Source of the DNA: Rhytidiadelphus loreus
Taxonomy: Eukaryota; Streptophyta; Bryopsida; Hypnales; Hylocomiaceae
DNA: 64,000 nucleotides
Assembly: GCA_947034895.1 (NCBI GenBank)
Contig: OX344762.1
Span: forward strand, 2,544,501-2,608,500
Reading direction: 5' to 3'
The notes beneath the pieces are model-generated. The model saw only the letters and a list, made by a program, of their open reading frames with translations, searched no databases and was not told where the DNA came from. Made by a program: the position numbers and the translations under genes. Positions 24,403 to 35,290 of the stretch are shown piece by piece. How positions within the stretch are numbered: position 1 is the stretch's first letter; each line of letters begins with the position of its first letter.

Positions 24403-25944
24403 TTATCGAATGTGTGTTCGGCCGAGAGACCACACCCCTGTATCGCGAACAGCACTCTGAGATTTCGGAGAGGGAAAAACATTCCAAAACCGGAGCGTCT
24501 CATCGCCAGCACCCGTCACAATCGTTTGACCATCTGGAGAGATCGCGAGATACAAAACACGCATTGTATGTCCCGTCAATGTAGCAAGTTTCGACATTGT
24601 AGGGTATCTCCAAACAATAATCTGGTTCTGAGAGTATCCATGCGTACTCACAAGCTCATTCACATTCTTCGACCACACCAAATTGCAAACCTGGCTTCCA
24701 GTGTCGTAGCAATTCAAAGGGGCGCTGGTAGCAGTGTTCCAAAATCGTATGCACCGATCAGCAGTACCGCCTCCAGATGCTAACAAACCATGCTGATGAG
24801 GAGACCACGCGATGGCCTTCACAGCTGCCGTGTGCTCGCTGAATTTCACGACCGGTTGCGTGGATTGCTGATTCCAGACAAACAGCTGATTATCATTCCC
24901 GCCAGACGCAAGCTCCCGATCGTCATACGACCACTTCAAGCCGCAAACTTCTGATTTATGCCCTACAAGTTTACTTACAAAATCGTCCGGCACTCGGACA
25001 TCCCGCTGCAGAATGTTGCGATCTCGGCTCCCAGATGACAAGATGTGCGAGCTCCATGCCAGAGTACCCACTCGCGATCGATGCCCGAGCATTGTCCGCA
25101 CCTTTCTGCACTTGGTCGCATCCCACAGCTGCACCCCGCCAAGGTTGGTTCCCACAGCGAGAAACGTCCCCCTTTGCGTCCAGCCTACAGAGCACACACT
25201 GTCTGTAGGACCTAAGTCGCACAGCTTCGTCACTTTGCTGGTGCACGCACTCCAAAGGTACACAGAAGTGCCCAAACCCACCGCCAGCACGTTGTGAGAT
25301 GACCAATCCACCAAATTCAGGTAGAAATCGTCCTGCAACGCCGGCGCATCCAATACCTTGTAAGGCGACCTCGCAATTTTACGAGGCGCTTTCCGAGGCG
25401 ACATCGTGGGTATGACATCAATTCCCGCTGGAGAGAGCGCGTAAGGGCTTTCTGGCCGCGCGTTCGTGTTCGGCTTGTACTCACTCTTGAATCTGAACAG
25501 ATTTCGGCTCGTTGGACTGATGGGAGACCGCATTGGATCTCGGGAGCCAATTCCCATTGATTTCTCGGGCGTTGCTGGGGAGTTCGCCTCTTGCCCGAAA
25601 AGCTCCGATCGCAGCAGCATTGAATACGCCGCCCCGCCATCTTCTCGGTTGTCATTCGACTGGGCAATGTTGGCCCCCGAAGGAGATCGATCCAAGAGAG
25701 CAAATCCCAGCAAGTTCGAGCTCGAGCGGCTAGGAATGAACCTATCGCTGTAAGAAGTCCTTGTGGGCGATGAGGTACTGGCTACCATCCCCTTCATCGG
25801 CGATCCTGATCCTTGCCATGATCGTCTGGCGATAGTGTCGAGGTGCAGGGCGTCTCGAGACATCCCAATCGGTAGGTTGAGAGACCGGGCAACCCTACTC
25901 TGTTGTTGCCCACTCTCTCCTTCCCCTTCCATTGGGTGGTCCAT
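24403..25944 (-). CDS. FZR: Fizzy-related / CCS52 (Cdh1-type) APC/C activator
   Basis: A complete 513-residue frame with no intron. It activates the anaphase-promoting complex/cyclosome, recruiting cyclins and other substrates for ubiquitination at mitotic exit and in G1; in plants CCS52 proteins drive endoreduplication. Visible motifs: C-box DRFIPSR at residues 67-73; YSMLLRSELFG at about 105-116; the CCS52-type block NLFRFKSEYKPN; RKIARSPYKVLDAPALQDDF leading into seven WD40 blades (GHRSRVGTLAWSS, GHKSEVCGLKWSYDDRELAS, EHTAAVKAIAWSP and others); and a C-terminal Ile-Arg tail that docks on the APC/C. Length fits the family (about 470-520). The ATG at 25,942-25,944 gives the full N-terminus; the TAA falls exactly after the conserved IR tail. 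The coding region is GC-richer than its surroundings. Lack of introns is unlike angiosperm homologues and may reflect retroposition, though no poly(A) tract or flanking duplication is seen. Family assignment is very secure; A versus B subtype is not resolved. Confidence 0.97.
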   Translation of the reverse strand: MDHPMEGEGESGQQQSRVARSLNLPIGMSRDALHLDTIARRSWQGSGSPMKGMVASTSSPTRTSYSDRFIPSRSSSNLLGFALLDRSPSGANIAQSNDNREDGGAAYSMLLRSELFGQEANSPATPEKSMGIGSRDPMRSPISPTSRNLFRFKSEYKPNTNARPESPYALSPAGIDVIPTMSPRKAPRKIARSPYKVLDAPALQDDFYLNLVDWSSHNVLAVGLGTSVYLWSACTSKVTKLCDLGPTDSVCSVGWTQRGTFLAVGTNLGGVQLWDATKCRKVRTMLGHRSRVGTLAWSSHILSSGSRDRNILQRDVRVPDDFVSKLVGHKSEVCGLKWSYDDRELASGGNDNQLFVWNQQSTQPVVKFSEHTAAVKAIAWSPHQHGLLASGGGTADRCIRFWNTATSAPLNCYDTGSQVCNLVWSKNVNELVSTHGYSQNQIIVWRYPTMSKLATLTGHTMRVLYLAISPDGQTIVTGAGDETLRFWNVFPSPKSQSAVRDTGVWSLGRTHIR

Positions 25945-27200
25945 TTAGACAGCTTCGCTGTAATCGCCCTAAAAATCCCTCTGCAGCGATCGCATCAGCC
26001 TCAATGCCGTCTACATGGGCACCTCAGCACATCCACTCGTGTGTAAAGCTCTTTCAATAGGGATTGTACGAAACTCAAAAAAGGCCTGCCATTAATCTCA
26101 ATTTCACCAATTGCTTGCGCCTGCATTGTAGTAATGTACAACATGCCTCGAATCCCGATCCACGGGCATCATGTCGTCCCATTCCGACCTTCCACCTACT
26201 CATTCAGTCATGTGCGAAAAATCGAGCATTCAATAGCAAAGGATTGAAACGTGACAGAGACACCACCGCATTTCACAGCGGACACCTAGATTCACACGGC
26301 CTGCTTCTCGAAACCTGCATTCACGCAAATTCCCTCCCCCACTGGTATCGTGATTTCACTCAAGTAGAGGACGATGCACAACCCTGCGCTAGGCCACCAC
26401 GGAACTCCAATGCTGCAACCTCCATAGCAAACCAACGATCATAGCCTTCTTTAGCAGGCGTCCCTCTCCACCCTCCAATGCAACCGAGGCGCCTAATGAT
26501 TCTTCCAGGAAAGATTACCATCCAAGAAAAAATCAACAAATAGTCAGCCCGTCCTTCAAGTCACTTCCAAACAACCAATCACACGTCACGACTACCACTA
26601 CGAAAAAAATCCAATACACTCCTACGATTACCAGTCAAACCGCTCACAGTCCATCTTCCCGCTCAAACCCCTTCCATCCAGGCCCACCATCATCGAGAAC
26701 ATCAAACAATGAGCACTTCTCATCCCCGAAGTTCCCCTCCACAAACTTCTCTCCCATCCAAAAACATAAAAAGAAAATTCGATATTTTCTGGGCTCCTTA
26801 AACCAACCCCAAAACGAAACGCTTAAAGCTAACCTTCACGACAGGCAACCGAACGACGCAGTAAGCTCGATACTGAACCAAACAGGATGCGAAAAAACCC
26901 AAAAGAAAGGCAACACAGGTGACAAAACCAGAAACGACGTTAACACAACGGAAGCAGGGCCTTGCGAGGAGGAAGCAAGCGAAATGCGCCTTGCCGCAAG
27001 CATCGATGGCGAAAGGGGAACGATGGTTTTGGATGCAACGGCTCTCCAGGAGAGACGACCATAGTCCGGGGGTCTGAGACGACCGGCTTAAACCGGTGGA
27101 TAGCTTCATTCGAACCAATCGCCTTCAGAAGTGACCGGTGATCAACCGGGTATACGCGTTCACCAGGTCTGATTGGTTGTCCAGGGAATGTTCTTCCGTC
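25945..27200 (-). promoter_or_regulatory. FZR upstream region (5' leader and promoter)
   Basis: About 1.25 kb of comparatively GC-rich DNA with no supported coding frame lies directly upstream of the FZR start codon. The transcription start and a clear TATA box could not be placed. The frames seen here on both strands lack family resemblance. Confidence 0.45.
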
Positions 27201-27211
27201 ACTTTCCCGGT

Positions 27212-27228
27212 TTAGGGTTTGGCGGGAG
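27212..27228 (+). promoter_or_regulatory. Composite telo-box plus E2F-like site, 1.27 kb upstream of FZR
   Basis: TTAGGGTTT (27,212-27,220), the reverse of the plant telo-box AAACCCTAA, overlaps TTTGGCGGGAG (27,218-27,228), which matches the E2F consensus TTTGGCGGGAA with one end mismatch. Both motif types are common in plant cell-cycle promoters, and E2F-family regulation of a CCS52 gene is established in Arabidopsis. Distance from the start codon makes function uncertain. Confidence 0.45.
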
Positions 27229-28073
27229 CTTCGTGGGTAGGTCAAGCGGTGCTCCACGTAGACTCCCGCGAGAAGATGACACTCTGTTGCCGAAAGTGGA
27301 TGAATGTGTGTGCGTTGGACGTTGCTGAAGTGGCAGCGTCTGGGGCTGTCTTGTGGATGGGTGTACAACGGATGAAATACCGACGAAATTCAAATATTTT
27401 GGGCAGACTGCATTAATTAGGGCGGGATGCAGTTCGTTGGTCACGTTGCTTGTCGCACGGCTTGTCGTCGCCAGGTACACAAAAATGTCCAAAATGGTGG
27501 TGCTACTGTATTCGGATTTTTTTTAAGACAAGTTGGCTACCTAAAGGACAATGCCTGAGGAAGAGGGCATTTTGGGAAAAAAAGGGCCGAGGAGGACGGC
27601 GGAGCCCGATGAGGAGGCGCTTTTTTTCCCAAAACACCCAATGACAAGAAGCATTGATTGGCGTAACTCACGAGCAAAAAAGGATGAAAATCAGGGATGA
27701 TAAATCGAAGTTGGATGAGAATCCATAATGCCCGATTACGCAGGAAAACCCACGTAATCAGGCATTACGCTGCAAAAGCCTCCCAGGATATGAACGGAAC
27801 ATTTCCTGGGAGTGGTTTACATGCTTAAAAAATTTCACATCATTTAGAACATTATGTTATGTAACTCAACCTATAATAGGTCAAGTTTGAAGCAGCTATG
27901 ATAGGCCCAAAATTTCTTGAGATGCACATGTGTCTTGTGAGCCGCTTTTGCTCAATTCAGTTCCACGATAATAGAAAAAAGGGAAAACCTTTCTGGTCTA
28001 CATTAGGCTACTCCAAACTTGGCTTGTCATAGGTTAAGTTACCTTATAGGAAAAAAATATCCCTAATTAATGT

Positions 28074-28097
28074 TTAGGGTTTAGGGTTTGGCGGGAA
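28074..28097 (+). promoter_or_regulatory. Double telo-box plus perfect E2F-like site
   Basis: Two head-to-tail TTAGGGTTT motifs (28,074-28,082 and 28,081-28,089) run into TTTGGCGGGAA (28,087-28,097), a perfect match to the canonical E2F site. It repeats the same arrangement found at 27,212, now 2.1 kb upstream of the FZR start. The surroundings are AT-rich intergenic DNA, so it may instead mark another, unseen promoter. Confidence 0.4.
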
Positions 28098-28099
28098 TA

Positions 28100-29040
28100 G
28101 TATATAGAAAAAAACAGAGAATGATTTAATATACAAAATTGTAAAGAATTTAGTTATGGAATTAAAAAATGTCAATTCCAATGGTTGCAATGTTGTAATG
28201 AACAATCTATATGCTTGATCCTATGATTTTATTTTTTCAAATAATATTCAAAATTGAGTAAAACAAAGGACTTCAAAGTTTATTTTAGAGTAAAGATTTT
28301 ATAATTGTTTGCAAACTAAAACTCCTCATAACTTTTGACTCATTGATCAAAATGGAATGTATAAAAGCTTTCCGCATATATATAGCTCTTGAAAACCAAT
28401 TTCAAATTTTTGTTTCTGAAAAAATCAATTTTTTTCTAATTTGCCTAGTTTGCCTAGCCTGGAAAAAAAATAATATATGAGGTCATAAATTTTGTCTCAT
28501 ATTTCCAAATGTCATGGAATTTAATGCATATGAAAGATATTCCTTGTCCCCACCTTGTGTTAAAATTTCAACCTAAAATATGCAAATCTCTAAATACAAG
28601 TACTTATCCAAAATTTCTATGTTGCCAAAAAATGCATGCATGGTCCTTTAGAGGTTGGTATTGGGTGTATTAAAGCTTTTGGAAATACATTTTCAAATTT
28701 TTTCAGAAATTGAATAAATTTTTTATGATGCTAGGGATATTTTATATTCAAAAATTTGGACCCCCCTAAAAGTCTCCAAAGTTATGCGTAAAATAAGTTT
28801 ATGAAATCATTTTTGGAAAATAGATACTTTGATGTTTAAATTGTTTAAAAATAGTATAATATTTCAAAAAAATAAAAATAAAAAGCATGATTTTTAGAAA
28901 TTTGATGGAGATGAGTTTACGCCAAAGATATAATAATGATAAAAACTTAATGCCTAGAAATATGCACGCAAGATAAATTGCTATGTACACACATGGAGGA
29001 CAAGGGATTTTGACTATTCTTTAGTAGACCTTGACAAAAT
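28100..29040. other. AT-rich intergenic, nothing recognised
   Basis: No coding frame above about 60 codons, no repeat partner and no recognisable motif. Confidence 0.5.
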
Positions 29041-29077
29041 GTTGTAATCATAGTGTGTTGGCTGTTACAGCCACTTT

Positions 29078-29106
29078 ATGGTGCATAGTGTAAAACTATG
29101 CACCAT
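29078..29106. repeat. Perfect 12-bp stem hairpin
   Basis: ATGGTGCATAGT (29,078-29,089) is followed by a 5-base spacer and its exact reverse complement ACTATGCACCAT (29,095-29,106). Related sequence without the hairpin recurs in direct orientation near 29,607 (CTGCCACTTTTGGGTGCTTA). Confidence 0.7.
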
Positions 29107-29330
29107 GGAAAAAAAAATTAATTTAAAATTTTTCAGTTTTTAATTCAAACCCTCTCCCCTTTCAAAAATTTTAATTTTAATTTTTTTGGACGGGGGTTTG
29201 AATTAAAAATTAAAAAATTAAAAATTAAAATTTTTTTCCACTCCTCACCCACCCTCTGTCACCCTCCCCTTCTTGTAATTTTCAGGGGTGTGTGGGAGTG
29301 CAAACAATATGGGATATATCCCATATTGCA

Positions 29331-29495
29331 CTTGTATTTGTACCGTATCAGTACCCGTATATATTCCAATACATATCCATATCCGTATCAGTATTAGTAT
29401 CAGTATTGTATTAGTATCAGTATTGTATTAGTATCAGTATTGTATTAGTATCAGTACCGTATCAGTATCCGATCCCGTATCTGTATCCGTATTCA
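29331..29495 (+). repeat. GTATCA/GTATTA minisatellite
   Basis: A 17-bp unit, AGTATCAGTATTGTATT, repeats three times around 29,395-29,455, flanked by looser hexamer variants (GTATCC, GTATCA, GTACCC). It looks like a hexamer array from which a longer unit has formed. Confidence 0.85.
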
Positions 29496-29749
29496 AAAAA
29501 AATTGAGATCAACGGTTGTGAGGGGGGGTTTGTAATTTTTTTTACAAAAAAATCAACGGTTCTCGTTTTTTAGCAGGGAGGTGTGTGTGTTAATTAATGC
29601 AAAACCTGTGACTGCCACTTTTGGGTGCTTAGTGGAAGAGCATGTGTTCAAAATTTTCACGAGATAATTTTTCTTGGGAGTTCTTGAAAGTACTAAAAAA
29701 AATATAAATTAAAAAATGTGACAAATTATGAAAATTGACTTTTTAACCC

Positions 29750-30240
29750 CTAAAGTCCCATTGTTGATTTGATGGGGGACAAAATGGATTTGGGGTTGGC
29801 TTGTGTAAAATCAATTTTTGACTCGATTTTCTGAAACTTTTTTGTAATATTGAAAAACACATTAGCTTTCAAGAAATATAATTTTTATTTCAGTCAATGC
29901 TTGAGAGCAAAAGTTATGCAACCATAACCTCTAAATGGAGGAGACTGAGCAACAAAAAAAAAATCCTAAAAAAATCCTAAACCCTAAATTCATAATTTTA
30001 AGTTAAGAAGATTCATAGTCAAATAATGTAGTCACAGAACATGCACAAAAAAGCGTTTTCTTCACTTTATATGCAAATATCTTGCAATTTACATGATGAA
30101 GGAGTCTAAAATTTCTCCAATACATTTTTATATAAGTTTAGTGCAAGATCCTTAGTTAAATATGCAAAAAAACAATTTGTAAAGTTTTTGTTCTTTGCAA
30201 TAGAAATGGTAGTTTTAAGTGGTTTTCATCACAATGATGT
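29750..30240 (+). repeat. Third copy of the hAT-like arm (AT-rich inner part)
   Basis: In direct orientation this matches the right arm region and the flank inside it (about 18,230-19,110). Shared blocks are ATTAGCTTTC..GAA..TAATTTT, GAGCAA(A/G)AGTTAT, TTAAGTTAAGAAGATT, TTCTTCACTTT, ATCTTGCAAT and GCAAGATCCT, in the same order. Similarity stops where the GTCGCCCC minisatellite would begin, so no terminus is present. Confidence 0.6.
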
Positions 30241-30559
30241 AAAAAGGCCTTGGGACTTTAGAGGTAGTATGCACATGATTTTTCAAAAATTTCAAAACAT
30301 ATAGATTGCAACTAGGAACTTAGAATATACTTTTATACTTATTTCAAATTCATTGCCTCAATATTCCAAAAGTTATATTGTATTTGAGTTGGACAAGCTA
30401 CACACAATATCAAAACAATACAAATGTTTCAAGCTTTCACCCCAGATTACATTACAATTACATACATGTACATATATTCACATACACCAACTTTGTACAC
30501 TAATATCCACAAAAATCACATATTACTTTAACTATACTTAATCATTTTACATTCTCAAT

Positions 30560-33500
30560 CTACACATTGTAGTTTCCAATATAGAGCCTCCTACTCTAGC
30601 AAAAATTTGTAGTACTAGACTACTAGTGTCACTCATTCTTGTCCTTTGAGGCTTGGTGTAGGATTTGAGATGAACAAACTCTTAAATTACTCCATCCATA
30701 AAATTGGTTGAAGTTATTTATTCCTCTACATATTCAAATGCCTTGCATTTGAAAGAAACAACTTGCATCATGTTGAATTAATCTTCTTGAGCCTTATGGC
30801 TATCAAAGGTTAATTAATCCATTTACATTATCAATTTTTTTATTTTAGTAGGCTTAAAATCCTTTTTTCTAGTCTTGGTTCTACGAGCAAATATGGTGGT
30901 TCAAAAAGCAAGTTAATCATCAACAAATTAGACTACTAATAAACTTCATTCGGATTTTGTTTCTTGCTTGAATTTCTTGCATCATTTTCTAATTTGAATC
31001 AAATATAAAAAATGATACATTGTAAGTTACAATTGAGTTTGATCAAGGTACATCTACCTTTTGGATGCAAGGACCTTTAGAAATTAATACAAATTTGAAA
31101 TTATGCAACTTGTATTTTGGCAAGGCATTCTAAACAAAGTATTGTATCAACTCTCTATTCAATATCCTCAATCAAGTGTATTTCTTTAGAAGTGGCAATG
31201 AATAAGTGGATATGGTTACATCTCATGGGTGCATGCAAAAAACACTTGTATTATTTTTTGTCACACATTGCATATTGATTTGTTTTTTTTGGCTATAACT
31301 TTTGCATTATGGCTCCAAAAGACTAGCAAGATTCATAAGTAAAGTACTCATGGTTATTATACACATTGGATTTTTTTTTTCATATTTCAAAAATGTTTTA
31401 CTATTAGTATACCAAAAGTCCCCAATAGAATGTCACACTTCCTTGTTTGGGGATTTCAAGTACTAGTTTTAACACTAAAAGATGAATATTGAGCTAAAAT
31501 TTAGAAGGGATGGCCTTCTTGTAGACTAGTAGCTATAATTTGAAGGAACTTTAAAAATAGTTAATTTTATGATGTATGGAAGTCCATAAAGTGAGTTCCT
31601 TTTTGGTTGCATTTTAAAATACATCAAATATTTTTTCTTGGTAGTTGTTTTGGTGAAGAACCATCTTCATAGTCCATAGAGTCGTTACAAATGGCCAATC
31701 TTTATTTATTTAGATTTTTTTCCTGTTTTTTCCAAATTAAAACATCAAAGTCCATATTTTTCTGAGATTTTGCACTTTTTTAGTTCTCCTACTTAGAGAA
31801 CTTTTTTGTGCTTTATCTTTTTAGAATACAATGTTCTTTTTAGATTGGCCACATTTTTTTTAATTATTTTTTTAAAATTTAAAGAATTCCCACAAAAAAA
31901 AGCATGAATATAGTGAAAACGCAACAAAATGAATAGGTGTTTCTTACAATCACCCTCATAACCTTGACCTTCTTCCGCATTATTGTGTCCTTTTTAGATC
32001 CATGATTGGTTAGGTTATGTCTAGTAATATGAAAATAGAGCCTTCTTATGGAAATTACAAATGTCCCTTGCCATTCCTAGAGCTTGGCATGTTACTTTTT
32101 ATATAGAAGTTTCACTATCAATCGCCTTATTCAATCTTCAAAATGGAATTATATAGTGAGGTGTATAGTGCTATTCCTAAAGCCGTAATCTCTTGAGAAT
32201 ATATGTAGAAATCGTAATGCCAAATTTGTGTTTTCAAGGCAAATTTGTCACCATTCCAAAACATAGTTAAAAGAGTCTTATTAATTTGTCACAATACCTT
32301 CCCTCTTTCTACACCCTTAGATTTGTGAAAAGTACACATGGACGTGCATGATGAACTATTAGACTTGGCATTATGTTCTATAATGATCTCAACCTCCCGC
32401 CTTTCAATCCATTGCAACTCCATGTTTACCACATTTCTACCATCTAAAAAAATTTCCAAAATGGCTTGACACTACTTCAAGTCCAAAATCACCAAAAACT
32501 AAATCAATTGTCTTGTGTTTCTAGTTATAAGGTAAGTGCACCTTTACCGTAATCAATACAACAGTAACTAAGCATAATTATTGTAATAGAACATAACCAA
32601 TTATTGGATCTTATTGGCAAATGTTCAAGAGAAGATTTGAATACATTCTAGACTTCTAGTATGACACTAAAAAATTTCAAGGTATTGTTTGTAGGTGCAC
32701 CAAAAATTGACACTAAGTTCTCTAAGGCACTTACGATCTAATTGTATACATCTTGTGTCATCAATCAAAATCTAGAATTTAACCCCTAAATGCCCAAGCC
32801 TTTTCAAGTGTGTTTTAACTATAGAAAAAGAGTACGGGCTTATAGTTATCCCCATTGAAGCAAATTGTTTTTTTTTCAAAATCTAACCATATGGATCATG
32901 TTTAAAGAGCTTGCTTATTAGTATGCACACCAATTTTGAGTGAAAAATTGCATAAGAGTTGTGAGATTATAACAAGAGAAATGTATGTTTTCTATTTTTA
33001 ATATGTTGTCCCTCCCTACAATGTTTCAACAATTTGCACATAAAAGTTTTTTGGGATTGAACAACTACAAATTGTGTTAGCAATTAGCACCCTAAAATGC
33101 CCTTTCAAAAAATTTAATATCACTTAAAAAGTTATAAAACTCATTACACATTGATCCACCTTGCAATTGTTGAGATGCAATTTTCTTTTATAGTTATAAA
33201 TCACAAATAACTCCAAATCAACACTTTCTTTTTAAAATTTTCAATGGTAAAAATCATGAAACCACTTTACACTTTACATTGGGACTATTTTCAAAGCAAA
33301 TGGATAAGTACAAGTTTTTAGATTTCAAATCAAGTGAAATTGCTCAAAGTTGGAAAATGAAATAAAATTAGCAAGCTTTATTCTTCCACTAATGGACATA
33401 TGCGGCTTTGGAGACCTCTCAACAATCAAATATGTACCTTTTTTTTAGTGAAAAATGAAAGTTTTCAATATTTAATCCTAAAAACTTCTTGAATTTTTCT

Positions 33501-33760
33501 TAAAAATGGTCAAACGAATTTTATTGCCCACTATAAAATGAGCTTAAAATTTCAGATCGACCATATATGGTCACATAGGCATTGAAGGGTTAATGTAACT
33601 TCATCATCCAAATGCAAGTATCACATTTTGGACAATGATGATTATGGATGTGTGTATTATATCTAAATATGCACATACCAAAGACCAAGACCAATGGAAA
33701 GTCATTCCTCTAGGCAAGTTCTAGGCAAGTTATTAGAGAGGCTAGAGAGAATTTTGCAAA
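30560..33760. other. AT-rich intergenic, nothing recognised
   Basis: Over 3 kb without a reading frame of note on either strand, without tandem structure and without recognisable RNA genes. Confidence 0.5.
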
Positions 33761-33766
33761 GTAAGG

Positions 33767-34265
33767 TACACTAAAAAGTATATTTAGTGTTAGCAACACT
33801 ATTTATGCACCTTGATAGTAAATATCATTAACCCTACTAAAGTAAGTAACATTAAATCTAATTTCTAACACTAAATGTACTCTATGGTAAATCTGAAATC
33901 TGTACTCTATGGCAAATCTCACTAGTAGGAAGCCTTGTTTAATTGGATGTTCTTGCGTCAAAGTTGACGGATTCTTGCGCCTTGATGTTACATTGGATGT
34001 CATTGTTGACATAAACACATGAAGATGTTACATTGGATGCTTAAAAAAATCCGTCAACTTTGACGCAAGAACATCCAATTAAACAAGGCTTTCTTCTAGT
34101 GTCTGAAATGTGAAATGTGAAATTTGGTAAATCTAAATGTACTCTATGGTACGCATTGAAGTCTAATATTACACTAATTCCCACAAAGTTCAGATTTAGT
34201 GTTGTGTGGAGTAGGGTGGTAAGTACACTAAAGGTAATCCAACACTAAATATACTTTTTAGTGTA
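33767..34265. mobile_element. MITE with CACTAAAAAG inverted ends, split by a second MITE
   Basis: The outer inverted repeat CACTAAAAAGTATATTTAGT lies at 33,769 and, as its reverse complement, ends at 34,263. The dinucleotide TA flanks both sides (33,767-33,768 and 34,264-34,265). About 312 bp remain once the inner element and its duplication are removed. The TA flank would fit a Tc1/mariner-type element; assignment is tentative because the ends also read CACTA. Confidence 0.6.
33920..34101. mobile_element. 182-bp CACTA-type MITE nested in another MITE
   Basis: About 54-bp nearly perfect inverted repeats start CACTAGTAGGAAGCCTTGTT and close as the reverse complement of CACTAGAAGAAAGCCTTGTT, separated by a short middle. 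A 3-bp direct duplication TCT (33,917-33,919 and 34,102-34,104) flanks it. CACTA termini with a 3-bp duplication define the CACTA/En-Spm class; there is no coding capacity. Confidence 0.8.
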
Positions 34266-35225
34266 GTCTGTTCTAAAAGCGACCATGTTCTAATTGCAAC
34301 CTCTATTTAGGAATGGGTGACATGTTGATTGAAATATCTATTACTGTCAATGATGAGTTAGGTATGCTTAAATGGTCGCTTTAAGAGCAAACTACCTTAT
34401 TCCCCAGTGTACCAATCTCACAAGATTGTCAAGCTTAGGATTATTTAATTGTTTTCCATGACTTTGGGATCACCTGCAAATACCTAACATGAAGTCAATG
34501 CTACCAATTCTATCAACCTATTCAATCTTACACTTGCAAACAATACTAGCTTCACAATCCCTACCTTGCCTAAATCTACTTGATGGGTTATGGACCATGT
34601 AATTGTAAAGTAGGCCAAGTTATGAAGAATAACCACAAGTTAGGGCCTACCAAGCTATAGGTGGAAATGTTGGTACTGACTTGCACTTATTCTTGATGAC
34701 TTGGCCTACTTTGCTATTACCGGACATAATATCAATATAGGAGAGTTGAGTTGTTTGACTTTTTTGATTGCATAACCAATCAAAAGCATGCCACTACGGT
34801 GAAAGTCTTGTGCATTTAGATTATGTTAGGTAGATCCACACTCACTAAGTTAATACCAATGGGTAGTACAGAGATTTCTCTTAGATTCCTCCCTCTGCCA
34901 AACTACCTAATGAAATGTCTACTTCATACCCACCCTCTTCAAAAAATCAAGCATTGGAATGTTCAATTGCTTCAGCGTTTCAGTTCAGTTCCTTCAAGCA
35001 TCATTCCAAAGTTGTTCTTCAATGTCGTTAATGTCAGCAAGAGGTACGTCTGCACCAGACAAGCTAGTGCTATTGGAAGGACATGCACCGTTGAACTTGC
35101 CTTGACAATCTCTAGCTGCATAGTTCATCGACAATTAATTCAAGAAATAAGAAGATCCAAAGTCACATATTGACATAAGCAAAAAGTGCACTGTAAGCTA
35201 CTCACCGTCTCGAGCACTAGTTTTG

Positions 35226-35290
35226 GCTTTTCTTCTCCTCGGAGCTTGCAAAAATCTCCATACAATTCAGGATCAGGCCCGCCTCGGTGG
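35226..35290 (+). other. Possible signal-peptide exon remnant
   Basis: The plus strand reads LVLAFLLLGACKNLHTIQDQ, which resembles a hydrophobic leader running into the IQDQ junction common before malectin-like domains of plant receptor kinases. It is on the opposite strand to the malectin fragment 1.5 kb away and no following exon continues it. Weak evidence only. Confidence 0.2.

Noticed and set aside
24385..25948. Plus-strand frames opposite the FZR gene
   Set aside because: Shadows of a long GC-rich coding sequence; no independent motifs.
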